Below, piece by piece: positions 36,120 through 46,066 of a DNA stretch of 64,000 nt (the stretch's first letter is position 1; each line of letters starts with the position of its first letter). The translations under genes and the position numbers were made by a program. Source of the stretch: Marinobacterium_A aestuariivivens (GTDB lineage: Bacteria > Pseudomonadota > Gammaproteobacteria > Pseudomonadales > Balneatricaceae); the NCBI RefSeq assembly GCF_042661465.1, contig NZ_JBHSWE010000001.1:5394001-5458000 (forward strand). Reading direction: 5' to 3'. The notes under the pieces are model-generated. The model did no database searches, was not told where the DNA came from, and saw nothing but the letters and a program-made list of their open reading frames with translations.

Positions 36120-36740
36120 ATGATCAAACACGAAACGATTGAAAAGAATATCGGCCTGATGGTGCTGCTGATCATTATCGTGATCAGTGGCGGTGGCCTG
36201 GCGGAAATCGTGCCGCTGTTCTTCCACTCTTCCACCACCCAGCCGATCGAGGGCATGCGCCCCTATTCGGCGCTGGAGCTGGAAGGCCGCGACATCTATA
36301 TCCGTGAAGGCTGCCACGTCTGCCACACCCAGATGATCCGCCCGTTCCGCGCCGAGACCGAGCGCTACGGTCACTACTCCACCGCCAACGAAGACGTCTG
36401 GGAGCACCCGTTCCTCTGGGGTTCCAAGCGTACCGGTCCGGACCTGGACCGCGTCGGCGGCCGTTACTCCGACGACTGGCACCGCGCGCACCTCTACAAC
36501 CCGCGTGACGTAGTACCGGAATCGAAGATGCCGTCCTACCCCTGGCTGTTCGAGAACCGCGTGAGCGGTGCCGACACCGCCAAGAAGATGGAAGTCATGC
36601 GCAGGATGGGCGTGCCCTACACCGACGAGCAGATCGCAGAAGCTGCGGATCAGGTAAACGGCAAGTACGAGATCGACGCCCTGGTGACCTACCTTCAGGC
36701 GCTCGGAAAAACCCATTCCGAATACACCAACAAGCGGTAA
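36120..36740 (+). CDS. ccoO: cbb3-type cytochrome c oxidase subunit II
   Basis: A 206-residue monoheme cytochrome c subunit anchored by one N-terminal helix (LMVLLIIIVISGGGLAEIV). The heme c site is CHVCH (about residue 65) and the axial Met lies in VPESKMPSYPW. It passes electrons from CcoP to CcoN. AGGAG is 9 nt before the ATG. It lies 21 bp after ccoN. Confidence 0.98.
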   Translation: MIKHETIEKNIGLMVLLIIIVISGGGLAEIVPLFFHSSTTQPIEGMRPYSALELEGRDIYIREGCHVCHTQMIRPFRAETERYGHYSTANEDVWEHPFLWGSKRTGPDLDRVGGRYSDDWHRAHLYNPRDVVPESKMPSYPWLFENRVSGADTAKKMEVMRRMGVPYTDEQIAEAADQVNGKYEIDALVTYLQALGKTHSEYTNKR

Positions 36741-36746
36741 ATACCC

Positions 36747-36929
36747 TTGAGCTACGAAGTGTACGGCCCCTATCTGCCGGTGATCATGCTTATCACCTTC
36801 ATCGCCCTGTTCGCCTGGGTCCTGCACCCGAAGAACAAGAAGAAGTTTGATGATGCAGCAAACCTTCCCTTCGAGGATGAGGAGAAGGCCACCGGCGACA
36901 AGGCCGATAACGGGAGAAAGGAAAAATGA
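36747..36929 (+). CDS. ccoQ: cbb3-type oxidase small subunit CcoQ
   Basis: A 60-residue single-helix protein (YLPVIMLITFIALFAWVL) with a charged C-terminus (HPKNKKKFDD...). CcoQ stabilises the cbb3 complex. It starts with TTG at 36747, six bases after the ccoO stop, with no strong Shine-Dalgarno, so translation is probably coupled to ccoO. It overlaps ccoP by ATGA. Confidence 0.93.
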   Translation: MSYEVYGPYLPVIMLITFIALFAWVLHPKNKKKFDDAANLPFEDEEKATGDKADNGRKEK

Positions 36930-37819
36930 GTGCTTTTTGGAGCGCATGGGTAACCGTGATTACCCTCGCAGTCATTTTGGGCTGCACCTGGTTGCTGTTC
37001 CAGACTCGCAAGAGCGAGACCTACAAGGAGTCGACCGACGAAACCGTCGGCCACGAATACGACGGTATTGCCGAGTTCGACAACCCGCTGCCCCGCTGGT
37101 GGTTCCAGCTGTTCGTCGCCACCATCGTGTTCGGCCTGGTCTACCTGGCGCTGTACCCGGGCCTGGGCAACTTCCAGGGCCTGCTGGGCTGGTCGTCCCA
37201 CGGTCAGTGGGAAGAGGAGATGCAGCACGCCGAGGAGGTCTACAAGCCGGTATTCGCCAAGTATGCGGCACTGTCGGTCGAAGACCTGCAGCAGCCGGAG
37301 AACAGCACCGGCCTGCAGATGGGCCAGCGCATGTTCGCCAACAACTGTTCGGTTTGCCACGGCAGCGCCGGTACCGGCGCCTACGGCTTCCCGAATTTGA
37401 CCGACGACGACTGGCTGTACGGCGGCGCACCGGACACCATCAAGCAGACCATCAGCAATGGCCGCAACGGCGGCATGCCGCCCTGGGGCGCAGTGCTGGG
37501 TGAAGAAGGTGTGCGCGATGTCGCCAGCTATGTGCTGAGCCTGAGCGGACGCGAAGTCGACAGCGAGTCCGCAGCACGCGGCGAAAGCCAGTTCCAGGCC
37601 CTGTGCACCGCCTGCCACGGCCAGGATGCCAAGGGCACCCAGGCCCTGGGCGCGCCGAACCTGACCGACGATACCTGGCTCTACGGCGGCAGCTTCGAGC
37701 AGGTCGCTCACAGCATCCGCAACGGCCGCGCCGGCGTGATGCCGGCTCACAAGGATCTGCTCAGCGACGACAAGATCCACCTGATCGCGGCCTACGTCTA
37801 CAGCCTGTCGCAGAACTGA
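36926..37819 (+). CDS. ccoP: cbb3-type cytochrome c oxidase subunit III
   Basis: A 297-residue diheme cytochrome c that receives electrons from soluble or bc1-linked cytochromes. Two N-terminal hydrophobic segments (about 5-25 and 56-76) are followed by FixP-type cytochrome domains with heme sites CSVCH and CTACH and Met ligands in GGMPPWG and GVMPAHK. The two-helix N-terminus is the Pseudomonas-type form. The ATG overlaps the ccoQ stop (ATGA), and a strong terminator follows. Confidence 0.98.
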   Translation: MSAFWSAWVTVITLAVILGCTWLLFQTRKSETYKESTDETVGHEYDGIAEFDNPLPRWWFQLFVATIVFGLVYLALYPGLGNFQGLLGWSSHGQWEEEMQHAEEVYKPVFAKYAALSVEDLQQPENSTGLQMGQRMFANNCSVCHGSAGTGAYGFPNLTDDDWLYGGAPDTIKQTISNGRNGGMPPWGAVLGEEGVRDVASYVLSLSGREVDSESAARGESQFQALCTACHGQDAKGTQALGAPNLTDDTWLYGGSFEQVAHSIRNGRAGVMPAHKDLLSDDKIHLIAAYVYSLSQN

Positions 37820-37843
37820 TCGGCTGGCCAGCCCCAACCCCTA

Positions 37844-37875
37844 GGCGATATGATTCAGGTCATATCGCCTTTTTT
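37844..37875 (+). terminator. Intrinsic terminator of ccoNOQP
   Basis: GGCGATATGA and TCATATCGCC pair perfectly over 10 bp with a 6 nt loop, followed by T6. ccoG onward therefore needs its own promoter or readthrough. Confidence 0.93.
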
Positions 37876-37952
37876 GTTTCGTTTTTACAATATGCAACGA
37901 AACTAATACAGCAGTCTGCGGTCTTTTGGGCCGTGCAACAGTAACGGTGAGC

Positions 37953-39381
<1,429 letters not shown>

Positions 39382-39385
<4 letters not shown>

Positions 39386-39550
39386 GAGCCTGTCGGACTT
39401 AACACTGATCTACTGCGGAAAAGCCGATTTTGGCCATTTTTTGAGCGCTTTCTTGTTAAATAGAACCACTATTCGCCGCAAAATCGCTCAAAAACTGACT
39501 CAAAACGGACTTTCCCTCGCTACGCTCGGCTAAGCCAGACAGGCTCCTAG
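39382..39550. mobile_element. 169 bp MITE-like element with 13 bp TIRs
   Basis: Perfect 13 bp terminal inverted repeats CTAGGAGCCTGTC (39382-39394) and GACAGGCTCCTAG (39538-39550) extend imperfectly by CTTA. Inside are a second inverted pair, TTTTTGAGCG and CGCTCAAAAA, and no ORF. The element is AT-richer than its surroundings. It sits directly at the ccoG stop. A non-autonomous derivative of an IS is likely; the parent family is not certain. Confidence 0.65.
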
Positions 39551-39562
39551 GAGAGACACAGA

Positions 39563-39600
39563 CTACAAACGCCCAGCCGCTTGCAGCCGGGAGTTTGTAG
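39563..39600. repeat. Imperfect 18 bp hairpin
   Basis: CTACAAAC and GTTTGTAG bound an imperfect inverted repeat (15 of 18 arm positions pair, 2 nt loop). The rest of 39601-39716 carries a further GGGTGGGT...ACCCACC pair (39639-39704) and no supported gene; ccoH starts at 39717. Confidence 0.5.
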
Positions 39601-39716
39601 CTTGCCGCTTATCCCTTACAATAGCGTCCTGAACGCAGGGTGGGTCGGCGATGCACCAGGTGCAAAGCCCCCGATCGTCCTGACGCAGTGCGCAACCCAC
39701 CGTTAAGAGCAGTCCA

Positions 39717-40208
39717 ATGAAACAAGATAGCCCCGCCATCGCCCCCTGGTACAAGCAGCCCTGGCTGTGGTTCATCCTCGCCCCGGTCATCGCATCGATG
39801 ATCTATGGCACCACTTTCCTGTACCTGTCCATCGTATCCGCCGATGGTGTGGTCAAGGACGACTACTACAAGGTGGCCCGGGGGCTCGAGATCGACAACA
39901 GCCGGTCCGAACGGGCCCGCGCACTGGATCTGGCGGGCAGCCTGCTGATCGATGAGGTGACCGGCGACATCGGTCTGACGCTTAACGGCACCCTGTCGGA
40001 CGATCTTGCCGAACTGGAAATGGATATCATTCATCCCACCCACAAGAAATACGACCAGAAGGTCCGACTACGCCGCCTGGACGGCAGCAATCGCTACAGC
40101 GGCAACCTGCAGTCGCAGCTCGGAAGCGCCAAGCGCTACCTGGTCATCCAGCCACTCGATCAGGAATGGACGCTGCGCGCCGAGGTCCTGCCCCCTATGA
40201 CCCGCTGA
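39717..40208 (+). CDS. ccoH: cbb3 oxidase assembly protein CcoH (FixH)
   Basis: A 163-residue FixH-family protein with one N-terminal helix (WLWFILAPVIASMIYGTTFLYL) and a periplasmic beta-rich domain (about 60-155). It associates with the cbb3 complex during assembly. The DDYYKVARGLEID box after the membrane helix is typical of FixH (YYKEGLAIN type). It lies 22 bp before ccoI and is part of the ccoGHIS set. Confidence 0.94.
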   Translation: MKQDSPAIAPWYKQPWLWFILAPVIASMIYGTTFLYLSIVSADGVVKDDYYKVARGLEIDNSRSERARALDLAGSLLIDEVTGDIGLTLNGTLSDDLAELEMDIIHPTHKKYDQKVRLRRLDGSNRYSGNLQSQLGSAKRYLVIQPLDQEWTLRAEVLPPMTR

Positions 40209-40230
40209 CAATCGAGCTGTCGCCCGCGAA

Positions 40231-42753
40231 ATGACGACCCGGGATGCCGCAGCCGGTGACCGGTCCGGCTGTTATCATTGTGGCCTGGCGATTCCTCCGG
40301 GCAGCGACTTCGTCACCCTGATCGACGGCAAACCCAGGGCCATGTGCTGTCCGGGCTGCCAGGCGGTTGCGCAGACCATTGTCGAGAGCGGACTCGACAG
40401 CTACTACCGCCATCGCACGGGGGTCTCGAGCGCACCGGACATTCCCGGCCGCGACCTGCCCGAGGCGATTCGCCAGGAGCTGGCGCTCTACGATCAGCCG
40501 AGCGTGCAAAAGGACTTCGTACATGTCCGCGACGACGATCTGCGTGAAGCCAGCCTTGTCATAGAAGGCATCACCTGCGCCGCCTGCGCCTGGCTGCTGG
40601 ACCACCACCTCGAACGCCAGCCGGGCGTACAGCAGGTCTCGGTGAACCTGAGCAGCCATCGCATGCGGCTGGTCTGGGATGCCTCTTCAACGTCGCTGAG
40701 CCAGCTGCTCGCCGCCATTTACCGAATCGGCTACCAGGGACACCCCTATCACCCTGACCGCGAAGAGCAGCTCCTCGAGCAGGAGAAGAAGCGCGCCATC
40801 CGCCGACTGGGCGTCGCCGGCGTCGGCATGATGCAGGTGATGATGTATGCGATCGCCCTCTACGCCGGCGCCATGCAGGGTATGGAGGAGCGTTTTGTCA
40901 CCTTCATCCGCTGGGCCAGCCTGGTGATCGCGACCCCGGTCGCGCTCTATGCCGCACGCCCCTTCTATACCGCCGCTCTGCGTGACCTGCGCAGCCGCAG
41001 CCTGAGCATGGATGTGCCGGTATCCATTGCCGTACTCGGTGCCTATTGCGCCAGCGTCTGGGCGACACTGACCCGCAGCGGAGAGGTGTATTTCGACTCG
41101 GTCTGCATGTTCACCTTCTTCCTGCTGATCGGACGCTACCTCGAGATGCAGGCGCGACACCGCACCGGCCGGGCCGGCAACGCGCTGCTCAACCTGCTGC
41201 CCACCAGCGCGCTCAAGCTCGTCGACGGCGAGGAGCGGCTGGTCCCGGCAACCGAGCTGGAACGGGGCGACCGGGTCCTGGTCAAGCCCGGCCACAGCAT
41301 CCCGGCCGACGGCATTATCCGCCGCGGCCATTCGTCGATCGACGAGTCGGCGCTGACCGGCGAATATCTGCCCGTTCGTCACCGCGAAGGCGAAGCGGTG
41401 GTTGGCGGCACCCTCAACGTCGAAAATCCGATCGAGATCGAGATCAGCCAGACCGGTGGCGACACCCAGCTCTCCGCCATCGTCAGGTTGCTCGATCGCG
41501 CCCAGGCCGAAAAACCCTCCAGCGCCCGCATTGCCGATCGGGTCGCCCGCTATTTCGTTGCGGCGGTACTGGCGACGGCGACCGGCGTCAGTCTGATCTG
41601 GTGGCAGATCGAACCCGGACACGCCTTCTGGGTGACCCTTTCGGTACTGGTCGTCACCTGCCCCTGCGCCCTGTCGCTGGCCACGCCGACGGCGCTCACG
41701 GCCGCCACCGGCACCCTGCGCCAGAACGGCCTGCTGATCACACGGGGGCATGTGCTGGAGAATCTCGCCAGAGCCACCCATATCGTATTCGACAAGACCG
41801 GCACCCTGACCGAAGGCAACCTCAGCCTGCAGGAGGTCGTGACACTTGAAGGCCCCCGTGACGAGGCGCTGCGACTGGCCGCCGCCCTCGAAGCCCATTC
41901 CGAGCACCCGATCGCCCGTGCCTTCCGGCCATTCGCGACCGCCGCCGCCGCCGACGAACTGGAATCCCACCTCGGCCAGGGGCTCGAAGGGCGCATCGGC
42001 GGCCGTCGCTACCGCATCGGCAAACCGGCATTCGCCGCTGCGCTCTGCCCGCACGACAACGCGCCCCCGGAGCCCGACCAGCATGGTCACTGGCTGCTGC
42101 TCTGCGGCGAGACGGGTCCGATCGCCTGGTTCGGACTCGACGATCAGTTGCGTCGCGATGCGCGCGACAGCGTCCGGGCCCTGCGCGCCCTGGGCCTGGA
42201 GGTGCAGATGCTGACCGGCGACAGCTCGCCGGCGGCACAGCATGTCGCCCGACAGCTCGGCATCGACAGCGTGCATGCCGGCATGACGCCGGAGCAGAAG
42301 CTGGCCCATATCCGTCAGTTGCAGTCCGACGGCGCCCAGCTGCTGATGGTCGGCGACGGTATCAACGATATTCCGGTACTGGCCGGTGCCCAGACGTCGG
42401 TCGCGATGGGCAGCGCCACGGACCTGGCAAAAACCTGCGCGGACGCGGTCCTGCTGACCGGCAGCCTCGGCCGCCTGGTGGACGCACTGCTGCTGGCGCG
42501 CAAATGCCGTGCGATCATCCGCGAGAACCTGGGCTGGGCCCTGTTGTACAACCTGCTGGCACTGCCGCTCGCCGCAGCCGGGTTTATTGCCCCTTACATG
42601 GCGGCAATTGGCATGTCCGCCAGCTCCCTGGTGGTGGTCGGCAATGCGTTAAGACTGTCGAAGCTGGTACGCCGCAGCACGAGGCAGCAGGTGCAACAGG
42701 TGCAACAGGTGCAACAGGTGCAAAAAGTGCAACAGGGGGCCGATCATGTGTAA
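40231..42753 (+). CDS. ccoI: Copper-transporting P1B-type ATPase CcoI (FixI)
   Basis: An 840-residue copper exporter needed for cbb3 copper supply. Order: N-terminal Cys-rich zinc-finger-like region (CYHCG, MCCPGC), HMA domain with ITCAACAW, eight TM helices, TGE loop ALTGEYLP, CPC in VVTCPCALS, DKTGT phosphorylation site, and GDGIND hinge. The last about 35 residues are abnormal: after LRLSKLVRR the protein runs into a QQV-repeat tail ending GADHV. That tail comes from a tandem duplication; the ancestral end (RRPVSKTSSKG) survives in the last array unit. The upstream catalytic part is intact. Confidence 0.95.
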   Translation: MTTRDAAAGDRSGCYHCGLAIPPGSDFVTLIDGKPRAMCCPGCQAVAQTIVESGLDSYYRHRTGVSSAPDIPGRDLPEAIRQELALYDQPSVQKDFVHVRDDDLREASLVIEGITCAACAWLLDHHLERQPGVQQVSVNLSSHRMRLVWDASSTSLSQLLAAIYRIGYQGHPYHPDREEQLLEQEKKRAIRRLGVAGVGMMQVMMYAIALYAGAMQGMEERFVTFIRWASLVIATPVALYAARPFYTAALRDLRSRSLSMDVPVSIAVLGAYCASVWATLTRSGEVYFDSVCMFTFFLLIGRYLEMQARHRTGRAGNALLNLLPTSALKLVDGEERLVPATELERGDRVLVKPGHSIPADGIIRRGHSSIDESALTGEYLPVRHREGEAVVGGTLNVENPIEIEISQTGGDTQLSAIVRLLDRAQAEKPSSARIADRVARYFVAAVLATATGVSLIWWQIEPGHAFWVTLSVLVVTCPCALSLATPTALTAATGTLRQNGLLITRGHVLENLARATHIVFDKTGTLTEGNLSLQEVVTLEGPRDEALRLAAALEAHSEHPIARAFRPFATAAAADELESHLGQGLEGRIGGRRYRIGKPAFAAALCPHDNAPPEPDQHGHWLLLCGETGPIAWFGLDDQLRRDARDSVRALRALGLEVQMLTGDSSPAAQHVARQLGIDSVHAGMTPEQKLAHIRQLQSDGAQLLMVGDGINDIPVLAGAQTSVAMGSATDLAKTCADAVLLTGSLGRLVDALLLARKCRAIIRENLGWALLYNLLALPLAAAGFIAPYMAAIGMSASSLVVVGNALRLSKLVRRSTRQQVQQVQQVQQVQKVQQGADHV

Positions 42754-42940
42754 ATCGCCGGTTTATCGCCCTGCCCTTTACGAAACGGCAGCAATCGGCA
42801 TGTCCGCCAGCTCCCTGGTCGTCGTCGGCAATGCGTTGAGACTGTCGAAGCTGGTGCGCCGCAGCACGAGGCAACAGGAGCAACAGGAGCAACAGGAGCA
42901 ACAGGTGCAAAAAGTGCAACAGGGGGCCGATCATGTGTAA
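42746..42940 (+). other. Array mini-ORF 2 (64 codons)
   Basis: Starts MCKSPVYRPALYETAAIG, continues into the last CcoI membrane segment (MSASSLVVVGNALRLSKLV) and ends in an EQQ-type tail. Its ATG overlaps the ccoI stop. Whether it is translated is unknown. Confidence 0.35.
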
Positions 42941-43118
42941 ATCGCCGGTTTATCGCCCTGCCCTTTACGAAACGGCAGCAATCGGCATGTCCGCCAGCTC
43001 CTTGGTCGTCGTCGGCAATGCGTTGAGACTGTCGAAGCTGGTGCGCCGCAGCACGAGGCAGCAGGTGCAACAGGTGCAACAGGTGCAAAAAGTGCAACAG
43101 GGGGCCGATCATGTGTAA
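42933..43118 (+). other. Array mini-ORF 3 (61 codons)
   Basis: Same layout as mini-ORF 2 but with the VQQ-type tail and the shortest repeat tract. It overlaps its neighbours by 8 bp at each end. Confidence 0.35.
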
Positions 43119-43323
43119 ATCGCCGGTTTATCGCCCTGCCCTTTACGAAACGGCAGCAATCGGCATGTCCGCCAGCTCCCTGGTCGTCGTCGGCAATGCG
43201 TTGAGACTGTCGAAGCTGGTGCGCCGCAGCACGAGGCAACAGGAGCAACAGGAGCAACAGGTGCAACAGGTGCAACAGGTGCAACAGGTGCAAAAAGTGC
43301 AACAGGGGGCCGATCATGTGTAA
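43111..43323 (+). other. Array mini-ORF 4 (70 codons)
   Basis: Same layout, beginning with two EQQ triplets followed by VQQ triplets; it has the longest tract of the array. Confidence 0.35.
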
Positions 43324-43462
43324 ATCGCCGGTTTATCGCCCCACCCTTTACGAAACGGCAGCAATCGGCATGTCCGCCAGCTCACTGGTCGTCGTCGGCA
43401 ATGCCCTGCGGCTGTCAAAGCTCGTGCGCCGGCCGGTATCAAAAACCTCATCAAAAGGCTGA
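43316..43462 (+). other. Array mini-ORF 5, carrying the ancestral CcoI end
   Basis: 48 codons ending LSKLVRRPVSKTSSKG, followed after its TGA by TC and the ccoS ATG at 43465. It has no QQV tract. Codon choices (CTGCGGCTGTCAAAGCTC) differ from units 2-4, so it is the old edge of the array. Confidence 0.4.
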
Positions 43463-43464
43463 TC

Positions 43465-43689
43465 ATGGATATCCTGTACCTGCTGATCCCAATCGCCATC
43501 ATTTTCGTCGCCTGCGCACTCTGGGCCTTTTTCTGGAGCGTCAACAGCGGCCAGTACGACGATCTCGAGTCACCGGCCCACAGCATTCTCTACGACGATG
43601 ACGCCTCTTTGATCCCGGACGACGCCCGCGAAAAGGCACGCGACAACGAAACCCGGCCGGTCGACAAGCCGCGGGATCGGGATGACTGA
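43465..43689 (+). CDS. ccoS: cbb3 oxidase maturation protein CcoS
   Basis: A 74-residue protein with one TM helix (LYLLIPIAIIFVACALWAFFW) and the FixS/CcoS signature FFWSVNSGQYDDLESPAHSIL. It is needed for insertion of heme b and copper in cbb3. In related genomes it directly follows ccoI; here 711 bp of repeat array lies between. It overlaps the next gene by 8 bp. Confidence 0.95.
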   Translation: MDILYLLIPIAIIFVACALWAFFWSVNSGQYDDLESPAHSILYDDDASLIPDDAREKARDNETRPVDKPRDRDD

Positions 43690-44353
43690 ACAGCTGTCGA
43701 TACTGACCGCCCTGATGCTGGGCCTGCTCGGCGGCGCCCACTGCATCGGCATGTGCGGCGGCATTTCGGCGACCATCGGGCTGGCACGGCAGGACAGCCG
43801 GACGCCGACGATCGTTCTGCTGCTCGGCTACAACGGCGGACGCATTCTCAGCTATGCCCTGGCAGGCGCGCTGCTCGGCGGTCTCGGGGTCCTGGTCGCC
43901 GGCAGCCTCGCGACCCTGCTGCTGCGCGCTCTGGCCGGCCTGATGCTGATCGCCATGGGGCTCTACATCGGGCAATGGTGGAAGGGCCTGGTCCATCTCG
44001 AACGCGCCGGACAGCATCTCTGGCGTCATCTGCGCCCGCTGACCAGCCGCCTGCTGCCCGCACGCACCCCGCTCCAGGCGCTGCTGCTGGGCCTGGTCTG
44101 GGGCTGGCTGCCCTGTGGACTGATCTACAGCACCCTGATCTGGGCCTCGGCCGCCGCCAGCTGGAACGACAGTGCCCTGCTGATGTTCTGCTTCGGCATC
44201 GGCACCCTGCCCGCCATGCTGACCACCGGCCTCGCCGCCGCCCAGCTGCGCCGGTTGCTGGCGCGGCGCCTGACGCAGCAACTCGCCGGCGGCCTGATCA
44301 TCGGTTTCGGGCTGTACAGCCTTCCCCTTGGCATGCTGGTCAATCCGGCGTAG
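43682..44353 (+). CDS. Sulfite exporter TauE/SafE-like (DsbD_2) membrane protein
   Basis: A 223-residue protein with six helices of the DsbD_2 type (cytochrome c biogenesis transmembrane-like). The key motif GGAHCIGMCGGI near residue 20 has a CxxxC pair in the membrane, and a second LPCGLIYS motif near residue 140 matches it. It always follows ccoS in this kind of cluster (as in Pseudomonas) and probably moves copper or reducing equivalents for cbb3 assembly; the exact substrate is inference. Its ATG overlaps ccoS. Confidence 0.9.
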   Translation: MTEQLSILTALMLGLLGGAHCIGMCGGISATIGLARQDSRTPTIVLLLGYNGGRILSYALAGALLGGLGVLVAGSLATLLLRALAGLMLIAMGLYIGQWWKGLVHLERAGQHLWRHLRPLTSRLLPARTPLQALLLGLVWGWLPCGLIYSTLIWASAAASWNDSALLMFCFGIGTLPAMLTTGLAAAQLRRLLARRLTQQLAGGLIIGFGLYSLPLGMLVNPA

Positions 44354-44386
44354 GGTGGAATGAGTGCCGTAGGCGCGAATTCCACC
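44354..44386. terminator. GGTGGAAT hairpin after ccoS operon
   Basis: GGTGGAAT (44354-44361) and ATTCCACC (44379-44386) form an 8 bp stem with a 17 nt loop directly at the stop of the DsbD_2 gene. The same word forms the outer arms at 32291-32378. No U-tract. Confidence 0.5.
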
Positions 44387-44457
44387 GGTGGTGTCCGGTT
44401 GCCTCCTAGATGACGCCGCGTGGATTTTCGCCGCGGGGCGCGGCTCCTACGATTTGC

Positions 44458-44498
44458 TTGATTAAAGTCAATGCGGCCCGCAAAGTGACCGCTAAAAT
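44458..44498 (+). promoter_or_regulatory. Anr/FNR-dependent promoter of hemN
   Basis: TTGAT-TAAA-GTCAA (44458-44471) fully matches the consensus. TAAAAT (44493-44498) lies 31 bp away centre to centre, the class II arrangement with the activator near -41.5. The start of transcription would be about 44505, 30 nt before hemN. Confidence 0.82.
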
Positions 44499-44534
44499 GT
44501 ATATTTTGCACACTTTGGCCAAAGGAAAGATCCC

Positions 44535-45937
44535 GTGAGCAACAGCAGCACCGTCCGCTGGGACCCAGAACTGATTCGCCGCTACGACCTGTCGGGGCCG
44601 CGTTACACCTCCTACCCCACGGCCGTGCAGTTCGACCCGCTGCTGAGTCCCGAACGCCTGATCGAAGCGGGCCTGGCCACGGCGGACAGCGATTCGCCCC
44701 TGTCGCTCTATGTCCATATCCCCTTCTGTGAGCATGTCTGCTACTACTGCGCCTGCAACAAGGTCATTACCCGCAACCGCAACAAAGCCCAGCCGTATCT
44801 CGACACCCTATACCGGGAGATGGCCCGCTCCGCCGAACTGTTTAGCAAGGGGCGCCTGCAAGGGCGCCAGGTCGACCAGTTGCATTGGGGCGGCGGCACC
44901 CCGACCTTTATCAGCCATGGGCAGATGACGGAACTGATGTCGGCGCTGCGCTCGAATTTCAACCTCAGGGACGACGATAACGGCGACTACTCGATCGAGG
45001 TCGACCCGCGCGAAGCCGACGCCGAAACCATCGCGGTGCTGCGCCAGATCGGCTTCAACCGCATCAGCCTCGGCGTACAGGATCTCGATCCACGGGTACA
45101 GCAGGCGGTCAATCGCATCCAGCCACTGGAGATGACGCAGCAGATTCTGGAATCCGCACGCAGCGAGGGCTTCCGCTCGATCAACATGGACCTGATCTAC
45201 GGTCTGCCCCATCAAACCCCCGAAAGCTTTGCCGCCACCCTCGATACCGTGATCGGGCTGTCGCCGGACCGGTTGTCGGTCTTCAACTATGCCCACCTGC
45301 CGGACCGTTTCCGCTCGCAAAAACACATTCGCGCAGAGGATTTGCCGGGCCCGGACGCCAAGCTTCAGATTCTCCACGACAGCATCGACCGGCTGCTCGA
45401 GGCCGGATACGTCTATATCGGCATGGATCATTTCGCCAAGCCCGACGACAGTCTCGCCATTGCCCAGCGTTCGCGCCAGCTGCACCGGAATTTCCAGGGC
45501 TATACCACCCATGCAGACTGCGATCTGGTGGCACTGGGCGTGTCGGCGATCAGCCAGATTGGTGACGTCTACTTTCAGAATGAACACGATATGGGGGCCT
45601 ATACGCGCGCCGTCGAGAGCCGTGCCTCCGCTGTCAAGCGGGGGTGATCATGAACGCCGACGACAGGATCCGCCGCCGCGTCATTGGCGAGCTGATCTGC
45701 CACTTCGAGCTCGACCAAAACAGCATCGAGGAGCGTTTCGGCATCGCGTTCGACGACTATTTCGCCGCCGAACAGGCCGAGATCGAAAGCTTCATCGCCG
45801 ATGGCCTGGTCGAACGACGGGACCGGGTACTGACCGTGACCGCCGCCGGCCGCCTGCTGATCCGGCGCATCTGCATGGCCTTCGACGCCTATATTCCGAA
45901 ACAGGCTCCGGTGCAGGGTTTCTCCCGCATCATCTGA
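44535..45937 (+). CDS. hemN: Oxygen-independent coproporphyrinogen III oxidase
   Basis: A radical SAM enzyme that decarboxylates coproporphyrinogen III to protoporphyrinogen IX without O2, supplying heme for cbb3 at low oxygen. The cluster motif is C65xxxC69xxC72 (FCEHVCYYCAC), followed by WGGGTPTF and the HemN_C domain. The G5 run at 45640-45644 is one base short; six G joins the two halves and gives 467 aa. The start is GTG 44535 with AAAGGAAAG upstream. Control by the adjacent Anr box and anr gene is strongly suggested. Confidence 0.94.
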
Positions 45938-45990
45938 GCCGCTTTTTCCGCGCTGCCTGATGGCATAGCGGCCATAGTTCCCGTTGTGAC

Positions 45991-46019
45991 TTCAACCCGG
46001 GCGGCAAATGTTGGATAAT
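45991..46019 (+). promoter_or_regulatory. Possible promoter of anr
   Basis: TTCAAC (45991-45996) and GATAAT (46014-46019) are 17 bp apart, 48 bp before the ATG. The -35 is weak. Confidence 0.45.
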
Positions 46020-46066
46020 CGTCTCCAACTGCGCCCCCGGGCCTATCGACACAACAGGAACCGACC

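Larger units (their letters stand above)
42573..43462 (+). repeat. Tandem array of the ccoI 3' end (5 units)
   Basis: Unit 1 is the end of ccoI (about 42573-42745); units 2-4 run from ATG to ATG (42746-42932, 187 bp; 42933-43110, 178 bp; 43111-43315, 205 bp); unit 5 (43316-43462) is the ancestral ccoI end. Lengths differ by multiples of 9 because each unit holds a different number of CAACAGGTG/CAACAGGAG triplets. Units 2-4 are nearly identical and differ from units 1 and 5. Each ends GGCCGATCATGTG, homologous to GGCTGATCATGG at the present ccoI/ccoS junction. Adjacent mini-ORFs overlap by ATGTGTAA. Confidence 0.93.

Noticed and set aside
42746..43315. CRISPR-like array
   Set aside because: Units are near-identical over their whole 178-205 bp with no repeat/spacer alternation, and no cas genes lie near.
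42746..43462. Toxin or antimicrobial peptide genes in the mini-ORFs
   Set aside because: The hydrophobic part is plainly the last CcoI membrane segment; nothing besides duplication is needed to explain them.
42584..43586. Leftward ORFs with Leu-rich repeats across the ccoI array
   Set aside because: They arise because the 9 bp repeat is open in several frames on both strands; they lack ribosome-binding sites and family support.
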